DNA of 64,000 nucleotides from Urmitella timonensis (GTDB lineage Bacteria > Actinomycetota > Actinomycetes > Actinomycetales > Actinomycetaceae): assembly GCA_900120415.1 (NCBI GenBank), contig FQLW01000006.1, positions 1 to 64,000 of the forward strand. The letters run 5' to 3'. Below are positions 8,585 through 19,800 of the stretch, piece after piece. The notes under the pieces were generated by a model. That model saw only the letters and a list, made by a program, of their open reading frames with translations. It made no database searches and was not told where the DNA came from. Both the position numbers and the translations under genes were made by a program. Numbering within the stretch: the first letter of the stretch is position 1; every line of letters starts with the position of its first letter.

Positions 8585-9502
8585 ATGACTGATTTCTCCG
8601 GTATTGTCCCCCCGGTAGTTACCCCGCTAACCAAGGACGGCAAACTCGATAAAGAATCCTATAAGCGCCACCTAGAACGGATGATTGCAGCCGGAGTAGA
8701 CGGCTTATTCGTCCTCGGCTCCTCCTCGGAAGTAGCCTTCCTAACCGACCAAATGCGTCGGGAAGTCCTGAAAACTGCCGTTGAAATCGTAGATCATCGG
8801 GTTCCAGTACTGGGCGGTTGTATCGATACCGAAACTATGCGGGTTATTGAACACGCCAAAGAAGCAAAAGAACTCGGGGTAGATGCGATTGTGGCTACCG
8901 CTCCCTTCTATGCTCTAGGGGGGCTAGCCGAAATCGAACGCCACTTCCGTCTGATTCACCAGGCCATCGACCTGCCCCTATTCGCTTACGACATCCCCGT
9001 ATGTGTACACGTTAAACTGCCGGTAGATTTGATTATTCGCCTCGGTAAAGACGGAGTGTTATCCGGCGTCAAAGACTCTTCCGGTGACGACGTTTCTTTC
9101 CGTTTCCTGTGCCAGGAAAATCGCGATTGCGGCCACCCCTTAACCCTCCTGACTGGGCACGAAGTCGTGGTTGATGGCGCCTATATGTCCGGGGCTGACG
9201 GATGCGTACCCGGCCTGGGAAATGTAGATCCCGAGGGTTACGTCCGCCAATGGCGCGCCTACCAGAACGGGGATTGGGAAACTGTACGGAAAGAACAAGA
9301 CTATTTAGCTCGCCTAATGCGGATTACCGCAGTACCGAGCGGTATTCAAGGCTACGGAGCGGGAGTGGGGGGCTTCAAAACTGCCCTGCAACTGCTGGGA
9401 GTTTTCAATACCAACCAGGTTACCGAACCGGTTAAAGCCCTCGAAGGGGAAAATGTTGAACGAGTACGCGCCGTACTTGAGCAGGTAGGGCTCTTGAAAT
9501 GA
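8585..9502 (+). CDS. nanA: N-acetylneuraminate lyase (DapA/NanA family aldolase)
   Basis: This 305-residue TIM-barrel class I aldolase would split N-acetylneuraminate into N-acetylmannosamine and pyruvate in the cytoplasm. The Schiff-base lysine is Lys163 in GVKDSSGD and the conserved tyrosine is Tyr135 in FAYDIPV. The pyruvate carboxylate loop, normally GSTGE or GTTGE, reads GSSSE here, a mild departure. A purine-rich ribosome site (AAGGAAAAGGAAAAG) precedes the ATG. Its stop overlaps the next start (ATGA). Family members also include dihydrodipicolinate synthase and sugar-acid aldolases. The following kinase and NanE genes, and the nearby sialidase and transporter, make the lyase call strong. 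Confidence 0.87.
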   Translation: MTDFSGIVPPVVTPLTKDGKLDKESYKRHLERMIAAGVDGLFVLGSSSEVAFLTDQMRREVLKTAVEIVDHRVPVLGGCIDTETMRVIEHAKEAKELGVDAIVATAPFYALGGLAEIERHFRLIHQAIDLPLFAYDIPVCVHVKLPVDLIIRLGKDGVLSGVKDSSGDDVSFRFLCQENRDCGHPLTLLTGHEVVVDGAYMSGADGCVPGLGNVDPEGYVRQWRAYQNGDWETVRKEQDYLARLMRITAVPSGIQGYGAGVGGFKTALQLLGVFNTNQVTEPVKALEGENVERVRAVLEQVGLLK

Positions 9503-10437
9503 GCTATTACCTCGTCGCCGACTTGGGCGGCACTAAGATTGCATCCGCGGTAGTTGATACTGCCCAAGGGACAGTAGCGGCGAACTATTCGCGTCCTACC
9601 CCCGCCAGTGAGGGTAGCGCGGCAGTAGTAGCCGCCATTATCGAAGCGCTAAGTCGCGCTAAAGATACAGCTGCCGCCGAAGGCATAACCCAAATCCAGG
9701 CAATCGGCATTTCTGCTGCGGGCGTGATTGACCCTAAGCGGGGAACGGTTATTTCTGCTACCGATTTGATTAAAGGCTGGGCGGGAACCGAACTAGCAAA
9801 ACAGGTAAAGGCAGCTTTCAGCACGGAAGTTTACGTCCTCAATGATGTGCACGCCCACGCCCTCGGGGAAGCAACCCTGGGAGCCGGTAAAGACTATTCC
9901 TCTATCCTGGCCGCAGCGGTGGGAACCGGTATGGGAGGCGGGCTAGTTATCGATGGTCAAGTCCAGTTTGGCGCGCACTGCGCCGCCGGTCATATTGGGC
10001 ATCTGCCCCACCCGTTAGCTACCGGTTTAACCTGTTCTTGTGGAGCCAAAGGTCATATCGAAACCGTGGCTTCCGGCAGTGGTCAAGTAGAACTGTATAA
10101 CCGGAATAAACCGGATAATCTCCCGAGGGCGCAAAGCGGACGTGAAATCACCGAGCGCGCCCTAAAAGGAGAAGCCTGGGCAAGCCAGGTTATCTATGAC
10201 TCGGGATATGCCCTAGGACAAACCCTGGCCGGTATCTGCAACTTGGCCGATCCGCAGGCCATTATAGTTTCCGGGTCGGTTACCCATTCCGGTAAGCAAT
10301 GGTGGCAGGCAGTAACAGCGGGCTTCGGGGCCGATGCTCTCACCCCCGTAAAGAACACTCCCCTAATCAGTGGCACTCTGGGAGGAAATGCTCCCCTAAT
10401 AGGTGCAGCTATTTGGGCAAATACGAATCTAGGATAA
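9499..10437 (+). CDS. nanK: ROK-family N-acetylmannosamine kinase
   Basis: This 312-residue ROK sugar kinase would phosphorylate N-acetylmannosamine with ATP. It has the phosphate-binding DLGGTKIA near the N terminus, the substrate-site GHIGH, and a cysteine cluster CSCGAKGHIE. In most ROK proteins the last of these reads CxCGxxGCxE, so one zinc-ligand cysteine is replaced by His here. It overlaps nanA by four bases, and nanE starts three bases after its stop. Placement between NanA and NanE fits ManNAc kinase better than glucokinase or an N-acetylglucosamine kinase, though the fold alone does not separate these. Confidence 0.87.
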   Translation: MSYYLVADLGGTKIASAVVDTAQGTVAANYSRPTPASEGSAAVVAAIIEALSRAKDTAAAEGITQIQAIGISAAGVIDPKRGTVISATDLIKGWAGTELAKQVKAAFSTEVYVLNDVHAHALGEATLGAGKDYSSILAAAVGTGMGGGLVIDGQVQFGAHCAAGHIGHLPHPLATGLTCSCGAKGHIETVASGSGQVELYNRNKPDNLPRAQSGREITERALKGEAWASQVIYDSGYALGQTLAGICNLADPQAIIVSGSVTHSGKQWWQAVTAGFGADALTPVKNTPLISGTLGGNAPLIGAAIWANTNLG

Positions 10438-10439
10438 TC

Positions 10440-11114
10440 ATGAATCAAATAATCCAGTCCCTTAAAGGGGGATTAATCGTTAGCGTACAAGCCTATGTGG
10501 GCGAACCGATGCGGCACAGCGAAACTATGGCACAGATAGCTTTAGCTGCTGAGCAAGGTGGCGCCGTTGGGATTCGCTGTCAGGGCTTATCGGATATTTC
10601 TGCGATTAAAGGACAGGTTGAAATCCCGGTTTTAGGGATTTGGAAAGAGGGGCACGAGGGCGTGTTTATCACTCCTACTTTGCGTCACGCTCGCGCCTGC
10701 TCAATGGCAGGAGCCGATATTGTGGCGCTAGATGCTACCCGCCGTCCTCGTCCCGATGGCCTAACTTATGGGGAAACTGTTGCTGCCCTGCATGATGAGG
10801 GCATAGTGGTGATGGCCGATTGCGGAAGTATCGAGGATGCTCGGCAAGCAGCTGCAGCAGGAACAGATATTTTATCTACCACTTTGGCGGGATATACGGG
10901 AGATAGACCCAAAACTGCCGGACCGGATTTTGAGCTACTGGCCGAAATGACTGCGGAATTCCCAGAGTTTCCAGTGCTCTGTGAAGGACGAGTACACACC
11001 CCGCAGCAGGCACGCCAAGTTATGGAGGCGGGAGCCTGGGCGGTAGTAGTCGGCACCGCGATTACCCATCCCACCAGTATTACTAGCTGGTTCAATGCCG
11101 CCATTAAGGGTTAG
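10440..11114 (+). CDS. nanE: N-acetylmannosamine-6-phosphate 2-epimerase
   Basis: This 225-residue TIM-barrel protein of the NanE family would convert N-acetylmannosamine 6-phosphate to N-acetylglucosamine 6-phosphate. Family features include the N-terminal GGLIVSVQA, the LGIWKEGHE strand, the ALDATRRPRP stretch and a C-terminal phosphate-binding AVVVGTAIT. The frame is open further upstream (to 10299), but that overlaps nanK; the ATG at 10440, three bases after the nanK stop, is the natural start. Deacetylase and deaminase genes for the next steps (nagA, nagB) are not in the window. Confidence 0.9.
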   Translation: MNQIIQSLKGGLIVSVQAYVGEPMRHSETMAQIALAAEQGGAVGIRCQGLSDISAIKGQVEIPVLGIWKEGHEGVFITPTLRHARACSMAGADIVALDATRRPRPDGLTYGETVAALHDEGIVVMADCGSIEDARQAAAAGTDILSTTLAGYTGDRPKTAGPDFELLAEMTAEFPEFPVLCEGRVHTPQQARQVMEAGAWAVVVGTAITHPTSITSWFNAAIKG

Positions 11115-11176
11115 CACCTATACGTCTGTTTGTTTGCAGTTACAGGCGGGAAGTTTATAAGAAAAACGAAAACTTG

Positions 11177-11206
11177 GGGGGTGTCTGGATTAATCCAGAC
11201 ACCCCC
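11177..11206. terminator. Bidirectional terminator between nanE and the GH101 gene
   Basis: A perfect 14-bp stem, GGGGGTGTCTGGAT (11177-11190) with its complement (11193-11206), closes a two-base loop. T-rich sequence follows on the minus strand and a weaker stretch on the plus strand. It separates convergent transcription of the nan operon and the GH101 gene. Confidence 0.7.
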
Positions 11207-11240
11207 AAAACTATTTGCATCTGCGGTTATTAGCTATTTG

Positions 11241-11287
11241 CGGCGGCGTGGTTTCTTCTATGCTTTCGCATCGATTCCACGCCGCCG
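11241..11287. repeat. Inverted repeat downstream of the GH101 gene
   Basis: CGGCGGCGTGG (11241-11251) pairs perfectly with CCACGCCGCCG (11277-11287). The 25-base interior holds a second small hairpin, ATGC-TTTC-GCAT (11260-11271). It lies just after the GH101 stop on the minus strand and probably forms a 3' stem protecting or terminating the long transcript. Confidence 0.5.
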
Positions 11288-11324
11288 CAGCTGCCACTAG
11301 GAGAACCGGGTAGACATCTTAACC

Positions 11325-14300
11325 TTATGACTCTAAGCGACGGTTACGAATCCGACTACCCGCAACTATCAGCATTAATGCAATTATGGCAAATGCTCCG
11401 CCATAAGTACCGGTGCTAGTTAGATTCCCACCGCGCGAGTTAGCAGTCTTATTTCCTGTCCCCGCGCTATTAGAATTACCCGGTTTAGTGGGGTTATCTG
11501 TAGGCGGAGTTACCGGCCTATCGGTACTTCCCGGTTTTCCGGTACCCGGCTTATCTTTATCGGGATTGCCCGGTGCCTCCTCGCATCCCTCAGGAGACAT
11601 AGCCTGGAAAGTCCATTTGGTTACTGCTCCCGCCACAAAACGATAGCTGCTGGTATCAGAAACCTGGGCGGTAACTGTTATTTGCTTTCCGTAGGCGTAT
11701 TCGTGCTTACCGGCTGCCACCTCTTTGCCGTCAATCAGGTATTTGACTCCTTTGGTTACGGGAATCTCCACGAATGGTTTCTTCTCGCAGCTGCCCGGAT
11801 CGGTTGCTACCGGTGCTATTGGAGTAACCTCAATGATTTTACCGGGTGTTTCTTCATTTGCCGCCACGTTAAAGGTTACGTTGCCAGGGATAGTTACTGT
11901 TTGACCTGCCTGAACATAACTGGCTTGAATCGGAATCTTCACAGACTTTCCAGCTTCTGAGGCCAAAGGAAGATAGGTTACCTGCCCAGTGGCGCTATCA
12001 ATATAGATATCACCATTAGCTTTAACCGCCTCGCGCGATGGCACCAAGTGCCGCTGGCTGTCCAGATTCGCGAAGCTGAATTTCACGCCTGGTGGCGGGG
12101 TAACAGTCTCCGCGTCCTCGTCTACGAAAGTAGGAGCATCCGAGGTGGCAACCGTACCCGGTTTAGCCTCTGCTACTACGTCTTTTAAGCTGGGAGGTTG
12201 CGCGGCAGGAGTCTCAACCTTACAGGTAACTTTGGCATCTGCCCAGTCGGCGTGATCATTACCTACACCGTTGCCGCCGTCAGTCACCTTTAGAATCAGG
12301 GACTTCACCCCGGTAATATCAAGGTCAATTTTATTTGCTCCCCCCGCTTTGGTAACTACCTGCGGGGATTCAAATAAGGTCTTCCCGTCTCCGATAACCA
12401 TAAACTTCACGGAGCCGTTTGGTTGAGTGTCATCTACCCCGGCGATTGCGTTCAAACGGGTACACTTACCTGCCAAATCAAAGGTAATGCTACTTGGGGC
12501 ATGGGCACCGATACCTTTGGGATATTCTTTACCTCCCACCTTGATTGGGGTACCGTCGCCTCGTCCTTGTTCTCCATTTTCTTGATCCCGTTCGACCGGG
12601 CCCCAACCGTTCTCTTCATCACTCCAGGGCAAATCAGAGAGATAGTTTACGCCGTCGCGAACCGAGCGGAGAACTTTAACTTTCCTGGCTACGCTTACTT
12701 CCCTGGTGGTGCCATCGGAATCAACCTGGTAGGAGACTTTATAGGTCAATACTGCATCTGTAGCCCCTTGGGGAGCCTTAACTTCCCAATTTTGGGCGAT
12801 ATTATCCCCACTGGGGTCGCTCTTCTTCGTGACTTTCCAGCCCTCTGGAGCGCTGAGAGTAGTTTTCAGGTTCGTAATTTTCCCGGGATTACCCGGTTCG
12901 AAGAACTCGGTATTGGTTTGTACCGTAAAGGTTTGTCCTTCAGATACGGTCTGGGCTGCTTGGATTGCCGGATCGGCATTACCGGGCAGCACGTCAGCTT
13001 TCCCTAGGTCTTCCACCCGGATATTATCTAGGGTCAAATCAGATCCGGGAAGCCCGCCGACTTTATTGATACCAATCCAGTAGTCCCCTACGGTGGAGGT
13101 AACAAATTCGGTGGAAAAGATTTGGGTTCCTTTGCCTCCTACTCCTTTACCTTTCGCTTCGGGAATATCTTTAGTTTGCACCGTAGAGCTCTTAATCTGC
13201 GAGTCGGCCAGCCAGTCCCGGCCTAAACTAAACTGATATTCACCCGCGTAGGCCTGCTGGTAGGCAAAAGAAACCCGGTATTTATGTCCTGGTTCAAACT
13301 TTATTGCAGCTGGGATAGTGCGCAGAATTTGCCCCGCATTTTCTTCATGCGCCAGCAGCGACCATTTCCCGGCGAGCACATTGTCACTTTGTTTACCGTG
13401 GGCAACAACTTGACCTTGTTTATTCTTTCCCCACCAGCCGGCGTCGGAATAGGGAGAGTGACGTTCAGCCAACTGGGTGCGAGCGTCTCCTCCCTGAGTA
13501 GCGCCGGTAACGAAAGGCCAATAACCGGTATCTACGTCCTCAAAATCATCAAAGAAGACGGTTTGCGCGGTTTTGTCGTTATCTACCGGAGCGCTATATT
13601 TAACTACTCGCAAATCATCGACACGGACTTTTGCGGCTCCTTTTGCTGCTGCCACCTGGAAAGTAACGGGATCACCCTCACTGTGGAAAGTTACCCGTAC
13701 CCGCTGGAAGTAGGTTTGGAACTTTTCATCTGAAGCCGTCTTGTTAGGCGCAGTAGATTTAGTGATTCTGGTGGTAACTTTCCCATCAATGGTTTTTTGG
13801 TTACCGACAGCTTTAACGCCGTTACCGCTGATACTCACGTCTACTTGCCGCTCTTGACCGGGCTGTACCTCTACCCACGCCCACATGGAATAGTCTCCTT
13901 TAGGCAATGTAAGGGTTTGGGATAGGGAGGACGCACCCTCGCCTAATAGAGCCTGGAAGTTACCGCGACTACTGGTTTCAATACTAACGTTTCCACTGGT
14001 CTCATAGGATTTTAAGGTACCGGAGAAGAACCCGGGATCTTTAATCCCGCTGCCCTGCCCCCAGTTGGGGTCTGCTTGGCTAGGAGCGCTTTGCGGATAG
14101 AGGACGTAGGCGGTATTTGCCTTGGCCGAGAGGGAAATACTGCCCCCACTGGCATTCACGGTTCCTTTATCTACCCTTCCGGTAGCAGTGAGCTCATATA
14201 AATGGAAGGAGCCTACGCTCTTAAAGTGACCCGGCAGTGTCCAGGTGCTAGTGCCCCCAGCCGGGTTGTAATGGTACAGTTTGTCTCCGGCAGATTTAGC

Positions 14301-16829
14301 TGCCCCGATTCCATCTTTTTCACCCCAGGGCAACAGGTATTTTCCGCCCGTATATACGGTAGCGCCGTCATAGGTTATTACTCGGTCGGTCCCCAAATCA
14401 GTACCGCCGATATTGGCACGCTTAGAGGTAACCTCGGTCCCGTTGGTGAAAGTTGCTTTTTGTCCCAGCTGATAGGTTTTAATGTCTGATTGTTGCAGGA
14501 ATTTGGTGGGAAGGTTACGTTGCCACACATTATTAATAAACTTGCCATAATCGGTGTGACCAGTCCAGCCTTCAAATTCCACGACATTAGCATTGCCTAG
14601 TAGCGGATTTGGATTCCAGGAATCTCGCCAACTGTTTTCCACGAAACGAATTAAGGTCGAGTTCAAACCTTTTTCTTTGTATCCCCCATACTTTTCATCG
14701 TTTGCCCAGTGCGACCATAGAGAAGTATCCGGGAATGCCCAAGCCCATTCAGAGCCGATTTCCCAGCCTTGTTTTTGCAGCTCGGCTCCTAGACGCTGAG
14801 GACGCCATCCTCTGCCGTAAAATACGTCAAAATAGAGCCAATCGAAACGGTCAGCAATCCCAGCTTTAGTTAGTTCATCCCGGAACTTCTGGAAACGCTT
14901 AATTACCCGTCCCTGCGCTAGATCCTCGTTATCGTCCATATAGTATGCCTGGTTCATCCAACCCCAAGCCGCCTGGGGAGGCATTTTTATAACACATGAT
15001 TCATCGGTAACGGTAGCGGGGTTGGTACCATCATTGAAACACTTAGCTTCCGAGTAGGATTCGGTGGCGTTGATATGTACCCCAAAGTCGGCGTTGTAGT
15101 TTTCCGCCCCTTTAGTCATGGTCACCAAATCGGTGAAACCGCCTGCCCGTTGGTTGTAATGCCCGGCATAGTCTCCTTGGGCAGAGTCATGCCCTTCTGC
15201 TTGATACCCTTTAAGCAACACGTGTTGCCCCAGGTTATCGGTCTCTAAACTGATGCGTTTAGTATCGTCTAGAGTGCGCAAGAAGGGATGGGTGACTTGG
15301 GAAACAATATTGAACGGAATCCGGGTAATTACCCGGTTCTTGGTATCGCCGTAACCATTAGGTAGTTTATTTTCCACCATGAGGGCGCGGGTAGCGGTGG
15401 CAGAGTCTTGCCAGTCTACCGCGCTGTCACCGTTTACGTCACTTACCACACGTACCTGGGCAAACGGATTGGGATCTTTACCGATTTTCCCGCTGCGGGT
15501 ATTAGTGCCCCACACTACCCAGGAAGCGGGAGTAAGCGAGCCTAGCATCGTGGTTTTACCCGCGGTAGCCGCCTCTGCTTGGGCGATAGTTGCTACCCAG
15601 CGAGTTGCTCCGCGGCCATCTTGCTGACTGGTGGCATAGTCGTCGCTGATTGCATTCGATACCAGCCCGGCAGCCAGTTCACTGTTGCTAAGCGCCGCCA
15701 TATATCCACTGGCGCGCCCTACCTTTTGCTTAGCGATTTTCCAGGTAGTGTCGGGGTTTTCTGTTCGATTAGTGCCATCACTGGCAACTGTTAGGGATCC
15801 ATCTTTAGCACCGGCAACGCTGACCAGATTCAGCCCTGGTACCGCCAGGCGATCTACTTGATTCTTGGGATCATCAATCGCGGTTACTTCCCAGCGAAGA
15901 TTACCTTTAGCCAGGGAAATCTTTACTGTCAAAGTAGCTTCTACGCCGCCCACTTTTAGCTTATAGGTTGCACTATCAGCGGTCTTTGTCGCGGCGGCAA
16001 CCAGGGAGACGGTTCGCATCTGTTCATTGATGCGTACTTGTTTCAAAGCAGGTCCCACATTTGCCGGAAGGGTTTTGCCCTGCAGGTGATACGCGATAAC
16101 TTGGGGAAATCCTGCCTGTAAGTCGGCTGATAACGTGCCATCGGTAATGGTGATTTTATCGCCCGGGTTAGGAATTTTAACTTCTGGTTCAGCTGCGGGG
16201 GGAGCTGGTGGTTGATATCCGCTGACGGTAGCGGCATTGAACTCTGCCAATGAACCAACGGTTTCGCTGCTTCCGGCTTGACCGCCCCAGGCACTCTTAT
16301 AAATTACCCCTACACAGCGGGCAGGGACCGGAGCAAAATCTATATTTTTGGCGCTTAAATCCCCATGATTTTCTTCAAACTCGCCGGTCGCTAAGGTCTT
16401 AGCCGGGGCTAAATCCTTTGCTTTGGTTTTATCGGCGCAGTTGGCATCGGTGTAGCTGACAATCTCATATTCGCGTGCCCTTCCCGAGCCATTGGAACTT
16501 TGCCTCGGGGTTAAAACCACTCGCCCCAAATCTGGGACTTCTTTACCTAAATCAATAATGAACCTATGCGGCATTTCATTATTGCCCATACCTTGATACC
16601 AAACAGTATGCCAGTAGGATTTGGTATCCCCATCAAGCACTTTTTCTAGCGGACCGTTGGCTCCTTCACCACCAGTTTCTACAGAATCAGTCCACACGGC
16701 TTTCATCTGCGCTTGCGGTATCGGGGTAAACACCGCTTCTGCGGCCGCAATCGGGGCTGTAGCCAGTCCCCCGAAGGCCAGGGACAGCGCGGCACTAACC
16801 GTCAAGATAGTTTTATGTTTTAAGGGCAT
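11325..16829 (-). CDS. Endo-alpha-N-acetylgalactosaminidase (GH101), wall-anchored
   Basis: This 1834-residue secreted enzyme would release core-1 disaccharide (Gal-beta-1,3-GalNAc) from Ser/Thr of mucin-type glycoproteins. Domains in order: signal peptide (1-30); a discoidin-like carbohydrate module (about 35-205); the GH101 beta-sandwich and catalytic barrel (about 225-900); further beta domains; an NPCBM-type module (about 1390-1540); a putative Ig-like domain (about 1545-1655); a short GVKYLIDG...YRFVAGA module; a Pro/Gly-rich wall-spanning linker; and a sorting signal LTSTG, hydrophobic segment and RNRR tail. The likely nucleophile is Asp668 (YFDVFYG) and the acid/base Glu694 (GSEW), followed by HWANDEKYGGY. 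These align with the known catalytic pair of pneumococcal and bifidobacterial GH101. It probably forms a transcript with the sialidase-GH20 gene 49 bases upstream. Confidence 0.9.
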   Translation of the reverse strand: MPLKHKTILTVSAALSLAFGGLATAPIAAAEAVFTPIPQAQMKAVWTDSVETGGEGANGPLEKVLDGDTKSYWHTVWYQGMGNNEMPHRFIIDLGKEVPDLGRVVLTPRQSSNGSGRAREYEIVSYTDANCADKTKAKDLAPAKTLATGEFEENHGDLSAKNIDFAPVPARCVGVIYKSAWGGQAGSSETVGSLAEFNAATVSGYQPPAPPAAEPEVKIPNPGDKITITDGTLSADLQAGFPQVIAYHLQGKTLPANVGPALKQVRINEQMRTVSLVAAATKTADSATYKLKVGGVEATLTVKISLAKGNLRWEVTAIDDPKNQVDRLAVPGLNLVSVAGAKDGSLTVASDGTNRTENPDTTWKIAKQKVGRASGYMAALSNSELAAGLVSNAISDDYATSQQDGRGATRWVATIAQAEAATAGKTTMLGSLTPASWVVWGTNTRSGKIGKDPNPFAQVRVVSDVNGDSAVDWQDSATATRALMVENKLPNGYGDTKNRVITRIPFNIVSQVTHPFLRTLDDTKRISLETDNLGQHVLLKGYQAEGHDSAQGDYAGHYNQRAGGFTDLVTMTKGAENYNADFGVHINATESYSEAKCFNDGTNPATVTDESCVIKMPPQAAWGWMNQAYYMDDNEDLAQGRVIKRFQKFRDELTKAGIADRFDWLYFDVFYGRGWRPQRLGAELQKQGWEIGSEWAWAFPDTSLWSHWANDEKYGGYKEKGLNSTLIRFVENSWRDSWNPNPLLGNANVVEFEGWTGHTDYGKFINNVWQRNLPTKFLQQSDIKTYQLGQKATFTNGTEVTSKRANIGGTDLGTDRVITYDGATVYTGGKYLLPWGEKDGIGAAKSAGDKLYHYNPAGGTSTWTLPGHFKSVGSFHLYELTATGRVDKGTVNASGGSISLSAKANTAYVLYPQSAPSQADPNWGQGSGIKDPGFFSGTLKSYETSGNVSIETSSRGNFQALLGEGASSLSQTLTLPKGDYSMWAWVEVQPGQERQVDVSISGNGVKAVGNQKTIDGKVTTRITKSTAPNKTASDEKFQTYFQRVRVTFHSEGDPVTFQVAAAKGAAKVRVDDLRVVKYSAPVDNDKTAQTVFFDDFEDVDTGYWPFVTGATQGGDARTQLAERHSPYSDAGWWGKNKQGQVVAHGKQSDNVLAGKWSLLAHEENAGQILRTIPAAIKFEPGHKYRVSFAYQQAYAGEYQFSLGRDWLADSQIKSSTVQTKDIPEAKGKGVGGKGTQIFSTEFVTSTVGDYWIGINKVGGLPGSDLTLDNIRVEDLGKADVLPGNADPAIQAAQTVSEGQTFTVQTNTEFFEPGNPGKITNLKTTLSAPEGWKVTKKSDPSGDNIAQNWEVKAPQGATDAVLTYKVSYQVDSDGTTREVSVARKVKVLRSVRDGVNYLSDLPWSDEENGWGPVERDQENGEQGRGDGTPIKVGGKEYPKGIGAHAPSSITFDLAGKCTRLNAIAGVDDTQPNGSVKFMVIGDGKTLFESPQVVTKAGGANKIDLDITGVKSLILKVTDGGNGVGNDHADWADAKVTCKVETPAAQPPSLKDVVAEAKPGTVATSDAPTFVDEDAETVTPPPGVKFSFANLDSQRHLVPSREAVKANGDIYIDSATGQVTYLPLASEAGKSVKIPIQASYVQAGQTVTIPGNVTFNVAANEETPGKIIEVTPIAPVATDPGSCEKKPFVEIPVTKGVKYLIDGKEVAAGKHEYAYGKQITVTAQVSDTSSYRFVAGAVTKWTFQAMSPEGCEEAPGNPDKDKPGTGKPGSTDRPVTPPTDNPTKPGNSNSAGTGNKTANSRGGNLTSTGTYGGAFAIIALMLIVAGSRIRNRRLES

Positions 16830-16878
16830 AGTTTCTTACCTTTTCTTCTTCGAGAACTAACCATCATTATTAACTTAA

Positions 16879-19800
16879 TCAAGCTCTTTTCCTACAAATA
16901 CGATGCACTACTATTCCAGTTCCGGTAGCTACCAGTGCCAGTAGTCCCACTGTCCCGGCAGCACCCGTAGGTACCAACCCGGCTGCCGATTTTTGCGGCT
17001 TAGCTTGAGCTTGCCCAGGACGACCATCCTGAGCCCCTTGGGTTCCACCCGGCTTAGTCGTGGGCTTGCTGGGCTTGGTCTCCACTTTGAACTGGTGCTC
17101 CCACTGGGTGGTAACCCCCGCCTTAAAGCGATAACCACTGGCCGGCTGGGAAGTAATCAATACTTTTCTCGCAGTCTTAACTGGGTAAGTCCCGGGCTTA
17201 ACTACCTGATTATCAAGCAGGTAAACCACTCCCGGAACCTGCGGAATCGTATAGGTGTTGTCTTTATCGTTAAAGATCGGTGCTTGCGGAACTACCTGCG
17301 GTAGTGGCTGCGGAGCGCTGGCGCTTACCTTAAACTTGGCGGGCACTATTTCGCTAGAGGCGTCCTCATAAGTAACTTTAACGTCTACACTTACCGTTCC
17401 GCTTCGCTGATTTGCGGGCACCTGCCAAGTTATCACCCCGGTAGCAGCCTCAATGCTCATCCCAGCAGGAACCGCTTCTACCAGCTCGAACTTTTGCGCC
17501 TTTTCCTTTCCAGCTGCCGGCTCGAAACTAGGAGCGGAGCTAACGGTTTTACCGGCTTTAGCCTCGGTGTCCTGATAGGTGGGCTGATACTTATCGGCAT
17601 CCATCTGCTTACAGGTAACCATGGCATCTGCCCAGTCAGCGTGGTCATTGGCATTAGAGTCGCCAGCATCGGCAAACAAGGTAATTTTTTCTTGCCCGCT
17701 GACGTCCACTTTCATGGCTTCAGCTTTATCGGCAGCGGTCAATGCTTTACTGGACGCGCCCAGTTCCTGCCCGTCAGCACCCAATACTCTGAAAGTGACC
17801 GAAGATGATTTCCCAGCTTCTTGGGTGTCATCTATACCGACTTTCGCGCTAAATACTGAGCACTGTTTTCCTAAATGCACGGTTATTTTCGAGGACGCGT
17901 GGGTTCCAATACCGCCGCGATACTTTTCTCCCTCAATCAAGAGAGGACTGCCCTTTAAAGTCCGGTTTACCCGAATCAGACCGTCATCTGCCCAACCGAT
18001 ACTGCTACCGGGATACCAGTCCAAGTTGGCTACGGGAACAATCCCGTGGGGAGCGCGCATTTGAGCCGGGGTGTCCTGGTCAGCTTTAGTAATTGTCCAG
18101 CGCGTAGCGGTCATATCACTAGGTAGCTGGATTAAATCTGTTTCCATCGGCCTAGACTTGGTGTTGTCATCCAAATCTCCCACGTTCCCTAAATCAACGT
18201 GCTTTTCTTCCCCACTCGAAATAGCCAAATCCATATTGGTCAGAGCCTGGCGCACAATATATTTGCCGTTGCCGTCCTCAATAATCTGCCATTTCTGGTT
18301 ATTACGTTTACTGGTTGAAGAGTTATTCTTCCAGGCACCAGTGTGATACTTCTGATTAATATCGTTTACGCACTCGACCAAGGCGGGACGGGCACCAACT
18401 TCGTTAACTACATTCAAATCTGCAGTAGCGTACTGACGCCCGCTGCCATTGAAACGCTGTTTGCCCACATCCATACTCAGGCATTTACCGCTTTTAACCG
18501 ACTTCAACTGGTAGTAGTGGTCATAGGTGTGGGTGATTTGCCATTGATCGGATGAATAACTGATTGCGTCTGGTTCGCGATTTTCCGAAGCATCTAAGCG
18601 TAACCCGGAGCTAGTAAAGGCATATACCCCGTCCTCTAAGGGACGCCGATTAACATTTTCCCAATTAGGCGCATGTCCTAGCGCCTTTGCAAAGGCTACA
18701 AAAGTATCGCCGTCTTTCCAGGGGCGCGAGCCTTGCCAGCCTAGCTGGGACACTAAGCGGAAAGCCTCAAAGGTTTCCATCTCTACTTCATTTTCGGTTT
18801 GATATATGGAAGTATCTGGCCATATCGAGAGCTTAATCCCCAGGTTTCCCGGATTATCATCAGCTACTTTTCCGCTCTTAAAAGTACCGGCAGTGAACCC
18901 TTTGTCATTGTAGATAGCGGCCGTGCCACTGTTTTGAATCCGCCAGCCCCTTTCTCGGGAGAAATAGAGATCGTAATTGGTGTTATTGACTTTATGTCCT
19001 TTATCAATCAGGGTTTGTGGACTGAGACCCCCCTGCCACATATCGATCACGATATCTTTATCCAGGGAATCAATATTTTCTTGTTTTAATCCGTCATTCC
19101 AAACCCGCAAAGTCTTACCCTTAGATTTCACGTACTTATTAATATCGTTAATGAAATCTACGAACAGTTTGGGACCGTTTACTCCATTAGGTCCAAATAC
19201 CGGGTAATTCTTGTAAGCGGAACGGTACATATATTCGTCCCCTGCCATATGCCAATACTTGGAGGGGAATACCTCCAGGTAATCTTCAATTTGGCGCTTA
19301 TAAAAAGCGACGGCTTCGGGGTTAGTGATATCTAGACGGTCATTATCCAAAGTGCCATCGGTTTTCTTAAGTTGATACTGAGGCAGGTTATGAATCTTGG
19401 GATCCATATGTCCGGGGGCTCCCATTTGGGGAACTACTTCAATCCCCAATTTATCGGCGTAAGCAACAATCCCTTTTAACTCTTCCTTAGTGTAATAAGA
19501 ATAGTTATTGGTAACCGGTTCTTTCGCTGACTCCATCTTGGCAGTTAAAATTACCTGATTCATCTTCAGGTCAGCCATATCGGTGAGCATCCGGTGAATA
19601 TAATCTGGTTGATTCTTAATCCGGCAGGCGCATAGAGTGACAGCACGTTCACGCTGCTGAGGTTGGTCAAAGGCGCTGCCATAGGGCAGGGTTAGCTGCT
19701 GCCGCAGCATTTGCGACAGAGTGCGCGTACCCCAAAATGCTCCCCGTTTTTGCGCGGCAGTAATATTTACCCCTTGGGCATCAATCTGCAGGCTATACCC

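Noticed and set aside
10299-10439. Upstream extension of nanE
   Set aside because: It overlaps the nanK coding sequence in another frame and lacks NanE-like residues; the ATG at 10440 is adjacent to the nanK stop.
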